From: Thoreauomyces humboldtii
Lineage: Eukaryota > Chytridiomycota > Chytridiomycetes > Spizellomycetales > Powellomycetaceae
Direction of reading: 5' to 3'
Assembly: GCA_027596035.1 (NCBI GenBank)
Contig: JADGJA010000042.1
Location: 1 to 59,942, forward strand
Length of the DNA: 59,942 nt
In this document: positions 11,265 through 21,946 of the stretch, piece by piece
Layout of the letters: each line of letters starts with the position of its first letter
Position numbering within the stretch: the stretch's first letter is position 1
Program-made: the position numbers and the translations under genes
Notes under the pieces: model-generated
The model's database searches: none
What the model saw: only the letters and a program-made list of their open reading frames with translations
What the model was told of the DNA's origin: nothing

Positions 11265-13109
11265 ATGGCGAACACGGGGGGCTCCAAATGCACTCACATG
11301 TCCCTATGGTCTACCCCGCCGTCCTGCCTTCAAGACGTCCTCGATGTAGTCCGTCCTTACCTCGTATCGGCACATGGACATCATGGACGGCACCCGCACC
11401 ATGACACTGGCAAAGCGACCGCTACCTCCGGCGCGAGCACGCCTAGGTCTTCGACGGCCACCGCGCCGCCCCGCAACCCAGAGGAAGGGCAGGCTACAGA
11501 GGATCTCCTCATCAGCGTGCTGGTCGCGCTCCTGGCGGGACAAAGAGCCATGCTTGTGGCGGTGAGGCCCGAGCATGCAAGGGAGGCTCGTAGGAGTCTG
11601 TCACAGGTAGCTCGATCAAAGACACGCCAGTCGGTCTCATCAAGGAATGTGACCGCTGATTCGGATTCCGATCCCGCACTTTTCAGGTATTGAATCAGGT
11701 GTTCAACTTCAAGGTCACTCACGTGCAGGTGGATCGACCGGAACGCCCGCTTACCCACGGCGAGTTCCTCTCCTCGTTGTTGTATCGCGTGCGGGGCCAC
11801 CATTGGGGTGGTGGGACGGACGGCGGATCCGGTACTCCGTCGTCGAGCACGCCGCGATGGAAGGGCCATGGTGGACATGGGCACGGCCATGCATCGAGGA
11901 ACGAATCCGAGGAGGACAAGGATCCGATGGTAAGGCGGTTGACACGCTGACAGGCTTCGACCGTCGTCGCTGCTAGAATCTGATCTTGTGTTTTGGTAGC
12001 GATACTCTCTATCGAACTCCCACTTTCGTCAGAGCTCTGTCCGATCCGGTTCCACCTCAGAAGACTCTTCCCCAGCCCAGTCAGGGCACGCGCTACCGTA
12101 TCGAACGCAACGTATTCACAGCATCACTCGGACGAATGTGTCTGCCATGCCTCTGGTCTCCACTCCCCTGGGTGCTACTCCCGCCCCGCTCATTTCAGCT
12201 GGATCCGCTACCTCGACCGGACTCGGTGGCTCCCGTCCGCTCTTGTTTCCGCTTCCCATCTCCACCGGTAGCACGCCTCCGGAATCCCATTTTTCGTTGT
12301 TAATGGGAGGGAGCGGAGGTGCGCTGGGAGGCGGGGCAAAGCAGCTGCCGCACGTGGTGGTGGTGGAAGGATTGGATTTTGCCAGCGGGGCCGTACATGG
12401 AGCCCTGATGGAGGTCATCGAGAGGGGTCAGGTCACCGATCGAAACACGGTGTATCCGTGTCCGACGCCGTTTTTGATAATTGGGTTGACGTCGAACTCG
12501 CCGCAGAGGAGGCAGAGCATGCCTCCGCAGTTGGTGAGTCTGTCTTTGGGAACGGTTCATTCTCGCTCCTTCAAGCTTACCCTCGAAAATTTGATATCCA
12601 GCTGGAACGGTTCTTTCTCTGTCATACTCTCAGCTCAACCTTGAACCGGTGTGTTGTTACTTATCCGGGAAAGGTCCCTCTCCTACGGTTTGAGGTACTG
12701 CGCATACGCATTTCATTCTTTCGGAAATGGAAACCTAATGACCTCGAAACAGGATCTGGCACAACTGGCATCCACGACGTTGGGCACCCTGCACGTCGAG
12801 CAGGACATTCTTTACTACATGAGGAACCTCATTACCGCGCTGCGGAACCATCCAGGCGTTTCCACCGGCGTCTCTCCAAAGAGTGGAACCGACCTCGCTC
12901 TGGCCTGCAGGGTCCTCGCACTTCTCTCCGGGACCGGAGCTGTCATGCCCGATCACGTGGCGCTGATGATCGACAAGGTTGTGGCTCATCGACTGTTTCC
13001 GGTCCACTTCTCCGTATACGTGTCGCCCGACGCAAGGCAGGCCCTGCAAAGGCTGACATGTGTCGACATTGTTGCCGATGTGGTTGGATGCATCCCTGCA
13101 CCGGTTTGA
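11265..13109 (+). CDS. magnesium-chelatase-like AAA+ protein (degenerate)
   Basis: Fungal protein related to the AAA+ module of Mg-chelatase subunits; its role is unknown. Probable exons: 11265 (or 11298)-11606, about 11687-11929, 12000-about 12537, 12576-12694, 12753-13109. The start and the junction around 12537/12576 are uncertain. The N-terminal ATPase part has DLLISVLVALLAGQRAMLVA, but I find no Walker A (GxxxxGKT). The Walker B-like segment is HVVVVEGLDFASG, followed by GALMEVIERGQV and YPCPTPFLIIGL, the usual sensor layout. The C-terminal lid resembles the Mg-chelatase AAA lid (YYMRNLITALRNHPGV, then GAVMPDHVALMIDKVVAHRL). Long Ser/Gly/His-rich linkers are inserted. Its 3' end is convergent with the carbonic anhydrase gene. 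Confidence 0.72.
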
Positions 13110-13238
13110 TCACGTGTGTGCGGTTACATTTTTTGGAATTTGAGAATGTAGGGATGTAAAATGCTTTCTCCAGATCTCGAACAGTATCAGACTTGTAATG
13201 GGTAGTCCCAAGTATGGGACTAGAGAAACCCGAATGTA

Positions 13239-14392
13239 TCAGAGGTTGTCGCTGCTATCCATTCGGTGGACCCCGCGCAGGGATTCTGCCGAATCGACTT
13301 TGATCCCGAGGTCCTTCAAGATGCCGTCGGTAAGGCGATAGCACCATCCTTATGAAATGAGGAGTTCCTTGGTCACCTCAAGTCTCCCCGTCATCGCCTC
13401 ATGCCACCCAGGCCACATACCGTAGATGGCCAACTGCTGACCCCTTGCCCAAGCATTTTGCACAACGGTGCTATGTGCGATGCTATCCACAGAGTTGCCC
13501 ACGTTCAGCTCCACTAGTCTATCGCACTTGTCCGCAGCATTCAGACCCGATAGCTCCCTCTCGTTTCTGATCGAGATGTCTTTGACGATTCGAATCCAGT
13601 TGTCGATGAGTCCGTACTGGTTGTTGGTGAGGGCCGCCGCCACGCCACCGCATCCGTAGTGCCCACAGACGATCACGTGCTTGATCTTCAGAACATCCAC
13701 GGCTGGGAGGAGGTCAAGGAATCGATGAGGTCGCGATGCGGATATGTATGCAGGTCGAACGGCATACCGTATTGAAGAACGGAGTGGGCATTTAGGTCTA
13801 CAAGGCACGAATGACATTAACAGGAAATTCGATCGACGGGCTGAGTTTCCGTCTCTCTCACCTGCGTGATGAATGATGTTCGCGATGTTGCTGCAGCCGC
13901 GTCAGACCGTCAGAACCCAAGCCAGTACCCGATTAGGCTGTACAGATCCTACCGGTGTACGAAGACTTCACCCGGCAACAGCTTCAGTAGTTCGTTGGCG
14001 GGCACCCGCGAGTCTGAGCATCCGATCCACAGAACCTGACAAACGCGCACGGATTTCCACACAGCATTGGTCAGCGAGCCATGCCGTCTGGATCGATGCT
14101 CAGTAATCAGCCAACCTCGGGTGCTTGCTGCTGAGCGAGAAGGCCAAGGAACCCAGGTCGCTCGCGATCCATCTCTGCTGCCCCTATCAGTGTTTCGAAG
14201 TGCACGATGAACAAGGGCTACCATCAGGTAACTGGAACGAAAGGGCGACTACTCACATTCCTTGTTGTTTGCCAGAAGAAGCTCTGGCGTGACTGGGACG
14301 CGGGCGGGTACGTCTGCGGCGGTCTGGTTTGATGCGTTGGAGGAGACGGGAAGTGCCCCCAGACTTCGTGCGTTATTCGCGGTGGCTGTCAT
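13239..14392 (-). CDS. beta-class carbonic anhydrase
   Basis: Interconverts CO2 and bicarbonate with a zinc ion. Seven exons: 14392-14257, 14177-14116, 14035-13953, 13890-13862, 13797-13768, 13702-13421, 13348-13239; all phases close and give 243 residues. Zinc ligands and catalytic dyad are visible: Cys in [10 protein letters not shown] (with Asp and Arg of SDSR), then His and Cys in [30 protein letters not shown] between them matches the family. The last exon supplies the C-terminal strand ([14 protein letters not shown]); an open frame continuing past the exon 6 donor would instead end the protein with an unrelated tail, so the spliced form is preferred. No clear targeting peptide, so cytosolic location is likely. 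Confidence 0.94.
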
Positions 14393-14979
14393 GGTCTGAG
14401 GAACTAGCTGATTGCGACGGGGAAAAGTCTGACAATGTCGCGCAGAAACCTTTAACGTCGTGCGAAGTGGGTGAAGAATGGTGAAGATGCAGACAGCGGA
14501 CGATTGAGTACAGCGCGAAGTATCGATCGAGAACAACAACAACAACAACAACAAGCCAATTGCCGAACCGTTCACACAGAGGGTTTCTCAGAGGGGCGAG
14601 GCACAGGCGATGACGGTGCGTGTGGCTTGGCGCTTGATTTCGAACAAGAGGACCCCCCGACGTCTTTCGGATTTCCAACCGTTAGGGGAGTGAGTCACAG
14701 ACGGTTTGTCAAGATCCGTTGAGTGCTGTTTGATTTGGCACACCCCCTCTTCTTTGGAAGCCATTTCCCAAACGCCAAATGACAAAGGAGAGAACATCTT
14801 CCCAACGACCTGATACAGCATATAAAAGAACGGCAGCCTTCTCCACCACTCGTCTCATTCCCGTATTCGTCGCACTCTCTCTCCTGCTCGCTGCCTTCTA
14901 CGTTTCGAGTCCGTCAAGTCACGTTCTCGGGTTACGCTACCTGTTCTTCACGACAAACAACAACTTCACCACGACCGCA
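14393..14979. promoter_or_regulatory. bidirectional promoter with TATA box for pirin
   Basis: 587 bp between the divergent carbonic anhydrase and pirin genes. A TATAAAAG box at 14821-14828 points toward pirin and lies about 150 bp before its start. An (AAC)n microsatellite runs from about 14532 to 14553. No other gene is seen. Confidence 0.6.
14532..14553. repeat. (AAC)n trinucleotide microsatellite
   Basis: About seven uninterrupted AAC units in the carbonic anhydrase/pirin intergenic region. Confidence 0.9.
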
Positions 14980-16040
14980 ATGACCGCAAACGCTGTCTTC
15001 AAAGGCGTCGCCAAGGTCGTCCACTCCAATGAACAAGCTGAAGGTCAAGGAGCCCGCGTTCGGCGATCTATCGGCTCAGCCGAACTCAGAAACCTGGATC
15101 CCTTCCTGGTAAGCCGACGAACTCACGGTTCCCTTGCTGTTTGCTCTCGTTCCTGCTCGTGTCTGACGAATGGGTCTCCCCCCCGGTTTCAGATGCTCGA
15201 CGAGTTCACAGTCGGCAAACCCGCCGGTTTCCCCGACCATCCCCATCGGGGCTTCGAAACAGTCACCTACATGCTGCAAGGCGAGGTGACGCACGAAGAT
15301 TTCGTCGGCCACAAAGGCTCCATCGGCCCCGGAGATCTTCAATGGATGACAGCCGGACGAGGCATCCTCCACGCCGAGATGCCCACCTCGGACGAACCCG
15401 CCCACGGCCTCCAACTGTGGGTCAACCTTCCCGCAAAGGACAAGATGAGCCAACCCCGATACCAGGAGCTTCTCAACAAGGACGTGCCTCGCGCAGAGTC
15501 ATCCGACAAGGGAGCCGTCGTCAAGGTCATCGCAGGGACGTCTTACGGCGTCAACGCGGCTGTCCACACCCACACTCCCATCCTCTACCTCGACGTCCGT
15601 CTCTCGGCCGGCAAGCAGTTCGACCAGCTCGTGCCCGAGAACTGGACAGCCTTCGTGTACACCCTGTCCGGAAAGGTCGAGGTGGGATCCGACCTCGTCG
15701 ACGTGCCGCCTCATGCCACCGTCGTGCTCTCGCAGTCCGGTGACACGCTGAAGGTCCTTGCCAAGGAGGACGCGCACTTCGTCGTCGTGGGAGGACAGAA
15801 GATCAACGAGCCCATCGCTCAGCACGGTCCCTTTGTCATGAACACCCGTGACGAGATCATGCAGGCCTTCATGGACTATGAGACAGGAAAGAACGGTTTC
15901 GAAGGTGAGCCCCGCCGGTCTCGAGACTTTTTCGATTGCCAGCGTGAACTCACCAGGTGTCATCACGTATAGGCGCAAAGAAATGGGCCTCCGAGATCGC
16001 CCAAAGAAATCAACTGGGCAGGGACGAGGATGAGTGGTGA
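14980..16040 (+). CDS. pirin-family bicupin
   Basis: An iron-binding bicupin; family members act as transcription cofactors or quercetin dioxygenases. Three exons: 14980-15108, 15193-15904, 15973-16040. The N-terminus carries NEQAEGQGARVRRSIGS. The metal site of the first cupin is intact: HPHRGFETVTYMLQGEVTHED (His-x-His, His), with GDLQWMTAGRGILHAE supplying the rest. The C-terminal cupin is degenerate, as usual for pirins, and ends with a GPFVMNT block. The start at 14980 is chosen because an in-frame ATG at 14779 lies upstream of the TATA box at 14821. If 14779 were used, the protein would gain 67 residues with a hydrophobic anchor. Confidence 0.92.
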
Positions 16041-16271
16041 TAATTACATGTAGCCCCAGTTTAGCCCTCAATTTCCTGACTTCCCCTTATATTTTTGGAC
16101 AATATCATCAATCTTCCAGCTCGTTCAATCTCGTGGTTTGCGTTGCTGGTACTGACTGTTATGTTAGAATAAAATAATATTATAAAAGCCAGTCCGAAAC
16201 GCGCGCGCACATGGGCGCTGTCATGAAGGTCCAGATGGTAGGTTGTAAGCAAGAAGTCTGGGCGGATCCAT

Positions 16272-17688
16272 CTATTCCTGCTTGAGCTCGTTTTGCTTGA
16301 ACATCTTCCAGATGCGCTGCTCGGGAAGCCATTTCAAGTGAGGACGAGAGAACTTGACGTGTGACTTGATAAACTCGATGATAGGGAAGCCCTCGACCTT
16401 ACGGTAGGCTTTGCCAAGGCTCTCTGCCACAACCTATTCGACGAGGAAAAGGGTCAGTTCATTGTCAAGAAAAAAAAAAGGATCTGTTCGGGTATGACTT
16501 ACGGGTGTCGCATCCATCAATCGGTAATGGGGGATGCTGGTGTAGAAGAGATGGTGAACAACGTGACCGTCCGTGATGTTGTGCATAAGCTATGGTGCAA
16601 TTTCAAGTGAGTTCTCCTTGGAATTGGGCAGGAGGCTTGAAAAGGGACTCAACATACCTTATCAAGAAGACCGAAGCCGTAAACTCGGTCTACCGTCTGC
16701 ACGGCTCCGGTGGTGAAAGTCCAGTTCTCGTTTGAGTAAACTTGCGTTCCCTCGCTGTGGTGCTGCAGGTACGTGACCCCGTACAACCACTGCATCGAAG
16801 AAAGTCATCAGCAACCTGGTCATCCGAGCTGCAACAACAAAAGAATGCAACTCACAGTGTTGTAAATGCACCAGGGAACAAAGTAACCAGCGCCAAATGC
16901 CGACCAGCTTCCAGCCGCGTAGCGAATGGCTCCAAGGAAGGCGAGGCAGACACCCGAGGAAATAACACACTGGACACGCTCACGGTTGTTCCTGAAGAGC
17001 TTGGACCAGGGAACGTAGTGGGATCCGTCGGTCCAGCCCGCGATCAGGTAGCCGAAGGTGTAGGCAAAGGGAATGAGCAAGGGCTGATCCTTCAGCAACT
17101 TTCCTCCGTTTCCTTCCTCGGCGGGTGTGGACCACACGTGAGACATGTCCTTGTCCTTGTGGTTATGGTATGCGTGGTGCTGAGCGTGGGAGCGAGCCCA
17201 GGGCCAGAAAGGAACCAGGAGGAATCCGTGGGAAAGGTGTCCCACGACGGCGTTGAGAGACTTTACGTCCGAGAAAGAACCGTGACCACAGTCATGTCCA
17301 ACGACAAACAGACTCCACATGGTGAATCCGACCACGTTGGCCCACACGACGTAGGCAGCCCAATGCGCCGCACCCCATACTGGGGCAGCGTGGAGGTACA
17401 CTCGGTAAGCCTGGAAGAGTGCTGCGAGGACGGTGACGTCCGCGACTGCATAAAACATGGAAAGCGCGAGCGACTTTTCGAACACAATCGGGGGTAGGGA
17501 CTTTCGCAGGGCGCCGATGTTGATATCAGATCCTGGAAAGTTCATTTCCTTTGCCACCTGGGATGCCGTGTTGGTCCGCTGCGGCGTTGCTGTGGAATGA
17601 GATCGGGAGAATGAGCAACGGACGCAAACGTGCCACAGGCGGCTAATGCCCTCGCCAGCGTACCTGGTAGTGGGACAGGAGAGACCAT
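16272..17688 (-). CDS. membrane fatty acid desaturase (delta-12/omega-3 type)
   Basis: Introduces double bonds into acyl chains at the ER membrane. Five exons: 17688-17664, 17589-16856, 16789-16658, 16589-16503, 16433-16272; 379 residues. All three histidine boxes of the di-iron site are present: HDCGHGSF, HAQHHAYH and HVVHHLF, the third in exon 4. Four hydrophobic spans surround them (for example LSMFYAVADVTVLAALFQAY and VWANVVGFTMWSLFVVG). INIGALRKSLPPIVFEKS near the N-terminus is the usual pre-membrane motif of delta-12 and omega-3 enzymes. Which position is desaturated cannot be read from the sequence. Exon 1 encodes only eight residues. Confidence 0.92.
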
Positions 17689-18200
17689 GTTTGACGGTTG
17701 CTGCGGTCTGAAGGTTCAGGAATGCTAGAGTTTGATGGCAGCAGCGGGTGAAGGACGCTGTCGTGATATAGGAACAGCGGCGGCCCGTCTGAGACGACCC
17801 CACCGGGGGCGGGTGGGAACTCGGTGGGTGAAGGTGGGTGAGCGCATCCAGATCGCAGGTTTTGGAAAATCTTTTCCCCTCTCACCGCCAGGGACCGGGG
17901 CCACGCCTTTTTTCAGCCTCCAAAACGCCCCAAGGTTCGAGCCAAAGCGTAAAATGAAGCAGCACTACCACGGTACCGGTCCTACTGTTTGACCAGGGCG
18001 GAAAACCGTTGCACAAGGGCTCATCACATTCAACACAGTTCACATGTAGGACATGCTGCTCTTGCCTCGATGCTTGTGATTGACCCCTTTAAGAGCGTGA
18101 TTGATATAGTCTAGGCACGGCAGCACGAGCTTTCCATATCCAAGGAAATCTGGGATCCTCATTTTTGAGAAGCTGAGGGGACGACTACTGTACGCCCGCT
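17689..18200. other. desaturase upstream region
   Basis: About 510 bp between the desaturase start and the stop codon of the ZCCHC10-like gene; both genes are on the minus strand. It contains a GGTACCGGT element at 17972-17980. No gene recognised; open frames are Pro/Gly-rich shadows. Confidence 0.4.
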
Positions 18201-18310
18201 TCAAGATCTTCGCCGGCTTTTCCTCTTGCGGGACCTCTCACTCTCAGACTCTGAGCTGGAACGTGACGAGTCGGAGTCAGAGTCGGAACTGCTGCTGCTG
18301 CTGCTACTAT

Positions 18311-18341
<31 letters not shown>

Positions 18342-18840
18342 ATCGCTCGAATCGCTGCTATCAGAGCTCGAGCTGCTGTCGCTGCTGCTATCGGTTCCGG
18401 ATCCACGCTCCTTCCTCGCACGTTTCCTCTGCTCCGCCTTCTCCCTCAGAATCTGGTCAGCCAGACCCCTACGAGACCCGCCGCCGGTACCCGTGATCAG
18501 CTTCTTCTGCTCGGCTTTCGAAACATCCTCGCTGGCTAGTCGCGGTCGTTTCGCAAGTTGCTTTGTGCGGCTGGGACGGTGAACATAGGGTCGTTCGTTG
18601 GTGCACTCATATGACCAGTGGCCTGAACCTGCGTGGTGATCAGGAAGTTAGAAAAGCATGAAGCACTGGCTCGCCCAGGGTCGTGAGAATTCTCCAAAAA
18701 GAAAAAACAAGGACGGTACCTAAGCATTTCTGACATTGTCCCGGTGGTCGTGCGCGGCCACCTTTACGGAACGATTGGATTTGACTGAGGGACTCGATTG
18801 CTGGGGTATTGTCCCCAAAGACCGGTGGTTGCTGCGTCAT
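18201..18840 (-). CDS. ZCCHC10-like zinc-knuckle protein with Ser/Asp-rich tail
   Basis: Nuclear-type zinc-knuckle protein of unknown molecular role. Two exons, 18840-18720 and 18628-18201, give 182 residues. The intron splits the zinc knuckle: CQKCLG ends exon 1 and GHWSYEC starts exon 2, restoring C-x2-C-x4-H-x4-C, followed by YVHRPSRTKQL, the hallmark block of ZCCHC10. The C-terminal half is a basic helix (LREKAEQRKRARKER), then a Ser/Asp run encoded by an AGC repeat, ending in RKRKSRRRS like an SR-type nuclear tail. The upstream TTG-initiated extension is not used because a clean ATG lies at 18840. Confidence 0.85.
18290..18342. repeat. CTG/CAG trinucleotide tract (poly-Ser coding)
   Basis: An interrupted run of CTG units on the plus strand, read as AGC (Ser) codons on the minus strand inside the ZCCHC10-like gene. 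Likely length-variable between strains. Confidence 0.85.
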
Positions 18841-18905
18841 TTGTGTAGCCAGCGGCTGTGATGGTGAAGAGACGCGGGGTAACAAGCGATTCAAAGTCCT
18901 ACGAT

Positions 18906-18951
18906 GCAGTGATCTTGTACACTATAATTGTACACTGTACAGTGATCTTGC
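18906..18951. repeat. short direct repeat cluster in divergent promoter
   Basis: CAGTGATCTTG occurs at 18907-18917 and again at 18940-18950, flanking overlapping TGTACACT/TGTACA units. It lies between the divergent ZCCHC10-like (start 18840) and glutathione peroxidase (start 19103) genes. Confidence 0.6.
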
Positions 18952-19024
18952 AGTTTAGATCCTGGTGGTCTGTGGAAGGTTTGTCGTGAAAGGTCCAGTA
19001 CCGGTAGAAGCGCAGTGAAGGTGT

Positions 19025-19035
19025 AACCCTAACCC
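19025..19035. promoter_or_regulatory. telobox-like element AACCCTAACCC
   Basis: An interstitial telomere-type motif about 70 bp upstream of the glutathione peroxidase ATG. Such teloboxes act as binding sites for Myb/telobox factors in other fungi and plants; function here is inference. Confidence 0.45.
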
Positions 19036-19102
19036 CAGCGAATGTCTGATCCGAAAGGATTCCATCAAAGTCATCGTCATTGCACTTTTGACCACATTTT
19101 AA

Positions 19103-19883
19103 ATGCAAAGGTGCGCATTTCCAACTCTATTCTCCTTGGCAGCATCTCGTTCTCCAGTTCGCTCCTCGCTACTACCCTTGCGAACCATGTCTACCGCAGC
19201 GGCCACCACCAGCTTCTATGAAATTCCCGTCAAGGATAAGCGAGGCAACCCCTACGATCTTGCGGCGTTGAAGGGCAAAGTCGTTCTCGTTGTGAACGTG
19301 GCTTCCAAGTAGGCTCTCGGAAGAGGTTGTGACACATCTGCAAGCTCAAACACGACGCTCATCTTAGCCCGCCTGCTTAGATGCGGATTCACCCCTCAGT
19401 ACACCGGGCTCGAGGAGTTATACAAGAAGTACAAGGACTCTGGGCTGGTCATTCTTGGATTCCCTTGCAACCAGTTCGGCAGGTACTACTCGCAGGTCAA
19501 GTGGTTTCCAGATAGTGGCATGGACTAATAGAGTCTTCAGCCAAGCTCCCGGGTCGGCCGAAGAAGAGGAGTCGCACTGCCAGATCAACCACGGCGTGAC
19601 GTTCCCGATTCTTGAGAAGGTCGAGTGCAACGGTGATTCGGTTTCTCCCATCTACGAATACCTGAAAGCGCAGAAGTCCGGTCTGCTTGGTTTGCGTCGC
19701 ATCAAGGTTTGTCTGCCTAGTAGGCTTGGTCGGAGAATTCAATGCGATCAGTGAACTGACTCTTCGTTTTCGCAGTGGAACTTCGAAAAGTTCCTGATCG
19801 GCAAAGACGGAGTCGTCATCGACCGATTCGCGTCGACCACCACCCCTCAAACGCTCGACGGGGTGATTGCCCCGCTCTTGTGA
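19103..19883 (+). CDS. glutathione peroxidase (cysteine type)
   Basis: Reduces hydroperoxides, in fungi usually with thioredoxin as donor. Four exons: 19103-19308, 19381-19482, 19541-19706, 19776-19883; 193 residues. Exon 1 ends at VASK and exon 2 starts with CGFTPQYTG, so the peroxidatic residue is Cys, not selenocysteine. FPCNQFG and [12 protein letters not shown] supply the rest of the active site; the Cys of FPCNQFG is the usual resolving-region residue. An Arg/Ser-rich N-terminal extension precedes an internal [12 protein letters not shown] start, so translation from the first ATG could give a mitochondrial form and from the second (about 19178) a cytosolic form, as in mammalian GPX4; that dual use is inference. 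Confidence 0.93.
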
Positions 19884-19973
19884 CAATCAAAGATTTGAGC
19901 GGTTCATATTGTACATTTCAAAAAAAAAGATCATTTTCAACTTGACGAAATGGAGGCTGGAAACATGGAGGGA

Positions 19974-20717
19974 TCATTTGGCGTTGCGCATCATAAGGCT
20001 CATGCGACGGCCGCGCACTTCCTTCGGTGTGGATCCCCGCCAAGGAAGCGTGGCCAATATCTCGTGGGTATATACGAATCGCAGGTCGTCGCGCTGAACG
20101 TAGAGCGTGCGAGGTTCGAGCCAAGCGCTGAAGCGCACGTTAGGGTCCTTTGCGCTGCGGAAGACTGCCACGGCGGGCGACATCAAACAGAGACCCGTGA
20201 TGATGGATCCGGAGGCTTGAAGGTTGTCTACGTGGGCTCTGATGTCCCCTCCGGCAGCCAGGTCCAGGATGTGGGGATCCAACCAGTCGATGGGATCGCC
20301 CCCTGTCTCAGTTTCCACCTGGCGTTTGATGCGCTCTACGATGCTCCTAGGCAGAGCCTCCTCATCCGTACCAGGCCCCGCGAGTGTTCCCCACGCGCTG
20401 ACGGAAGCCTCGCGGTAGTTGTTAATGACTCCGTCATGGTGTGTCTTCCAGTAAGCCTTTCCACATAGTCGACGAAGCTTGCGATCGGCGGCCGAAACCA
20501 GCGCTTCGTGGGTCTCCGTGCTGATGAAATCAGGGTATAAGAGTAGACAGTTGCTCGGTGGTAACTCCGTTGGATGGTTGGAGAGATCGAGCAGCGGATT
20601 CGACCTGGTGAGGGCCAGCGGTGGTCGGTTTGAGGCACTCGAACATGATCGCCCTAAAAGTAAGGGAGCCTTGCAAGAATGAAGAAGAGGCCACTCGCTT
20701 GTGCACCGGAAAAGCAT
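19974..20717 (-). CDS. ALKBH7-like 2OG-Fe(II) dioxygenase, mitochondrial
   Basis: AlkB-family protein of the ALKBH7 subgroup, which in animals acts in mitochondria. One exon, 247 residues. The iron site is complete: His162 and Asp164 in IRAHVDNLQ, His218 in RFVYTHEI; Arg237/Arg238 in EVRGRRMSLMMR match the 2-oxoglutarate contact. WLDPHILDL before the HxD and GLCLMSPAV after it are typical of ALKBH7. The first 35 residues are rich in Arg, Ser and Leu without acidic residues apart from one Glu, which fits a mitochondrial presequence. A competing ATG frame (starting MFECLKP) closes after 38 codons and is rejected. Confidence 0.88.
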   Translation of the reverse strand: MLFRCTSEWPLLHSCKAPLLLGRSCSSASNRPPLALTRSNPLLDLSNHPTELPPSNCLLLYPDFISTETHEALVSAADRKLRRLCGKAYWKTHHDGVINNYREASVSAWGTLAGPGTDEEALPRSIVERIKRQVETETGGDPIDWLDPHILDLAAGGDIRAHVDNLQASGSIITGLCLMSPAVAVFRSAKDPNVRFSAWLEPRTLYVQRDDLRFVYTHEILATLPWRGSTPKEVRGRRMSLMMRNAK

Positions 20718-20944
20718 TTACTGCTGTCGTGGTTGGTCGTGGGAGGGACAAGCTGCTCCCCGCGAGAAGGGGAAAGGCGGACCCGTCCGAAGACCTCGGA
20801 CTCCCGACGCGCGCTTCCTTGTCTCCTCCCCCCTTCCCTTCCCCACCACAAGAAGCAACGAGAAACCAGACGGATCACTACCTCGCAGTACATTACGTTT
20901 ACCAAACTGCCTTTGTTTTCCCTTACCCGTCAAAAGAACTTCAG

Positions 20945-21676
20945 ATGGCTAGTCCTCCACACTCGCACCGCTCTCACCGTCACCGTCACAGGACCCCTTC
21001 AACTGCCACCTCGTCTTTCTGTTTGGAAGCCTCTCTGCCACCGTCTCTCGACTGGCAAAGACCTACCTCCCCCACCTACTTCCCCTTTATGAGAGGCGCC
21101 AAGCGAAAAGCTGAGGACGAACTTCTGCCTCAGATTTCTGCGCCTTACCAGATTTCTGCTCCTGCAAGCCAAAACACCGCAGCGCCGGCTGCCGAGCATG
21201 CACCACAAAATACATATGCTCTCACCAAAGCACCTCCACAGGTTAACCCATTCGATCGTCGGAAACGGGCCAAAGCCTGCGATCCTCCTCCTCTCGGGTA
21301 TGCAAGGATGTGCACGTGTTAAAGGTCGATGGAAAACCGGACTGACAGCAAAACGCTCGAACCGTTCAGGCCGGAATCGCACAGCGTTCCCACGGCGATC
21401 CCATCCATATACCACAAGCTCTCTCCGATCCGGATATCCTCTCGCACGACCACTTTGCCCGTATCACCACGATCACCACCTTTCAACACCACCTATACAA
21501 AGTTCAACACATATCTTCATACGGTACACCACGCTCCCGAAGAGGAGGCTGCAGATGATGCTCTTGTCGAACGGGAGGAACCGCCAGAGAGCGACAGCTA
21601 CTGTGAGATGAATGCGCTCCTGAGGCGACTCCATCTATCCAGGAGGGACGGGCGGAACGGTGACGGGCCGAGCTAG
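20945..21676 (+). CDS. unknown protein, low complexity
   Basis: Not recognised. Probable two exons: 20945-about 21299, then a 50-nt GT-AG intron (about 21300-21349) and a second exon ending at 21676. The model has about 225 residues. The N-terminus is His/Arg/Ser-rich, a basic-acidic RGAKRKAEDE segment follows, the middle is Pro-rich, and the C-terminus has an acidic PEEEAADDALVEREEPPE stretch and a CEMNALLRRLHLSRR helix. A start at 21089 (MRGAKRKAEDE) is an alternative. The even composition of the open frames and the plausible intron are the only support for a real gene. Confidence 0.45.
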
Positions 21677-21946
21677 GACGGCAGGGCCAAAGTGCTGACA
21701 TGCCGGGGAGAAAGCAGTTTCTTCATGTATATAACGATACCCACCTGCGCTTCCAACTTTTCTTCTGTTACAAATGGGTAAAGCGTCAACCTCATGGACG
21801 TCGTTTCCGCACAGGTAAACAGGAGCAACACTCTCCGCGGGTAACACCGAGGAGATCCAGGCACCTCGGCCGCCCTCCGAGGGTAACCCGTCCCAGAATG
21901 ATAGATGAGATGGCAACGAAAGCTAAGGAATTGCCCTTACAAGGTA

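Noticed and set aside
14779..14979. N-terminal hydrophobic extension of pirin
   Set aside because: The upstream ATG lies before the TATA box at 14821, and pirins start at the internal Met.
20530..20660. Alternative ALKBH7 start MFECLKP
   Set aside because: Its frame stops after 38 codons and does not lead into the dioxygenase domain; the ATG at 20717 is open throughout.
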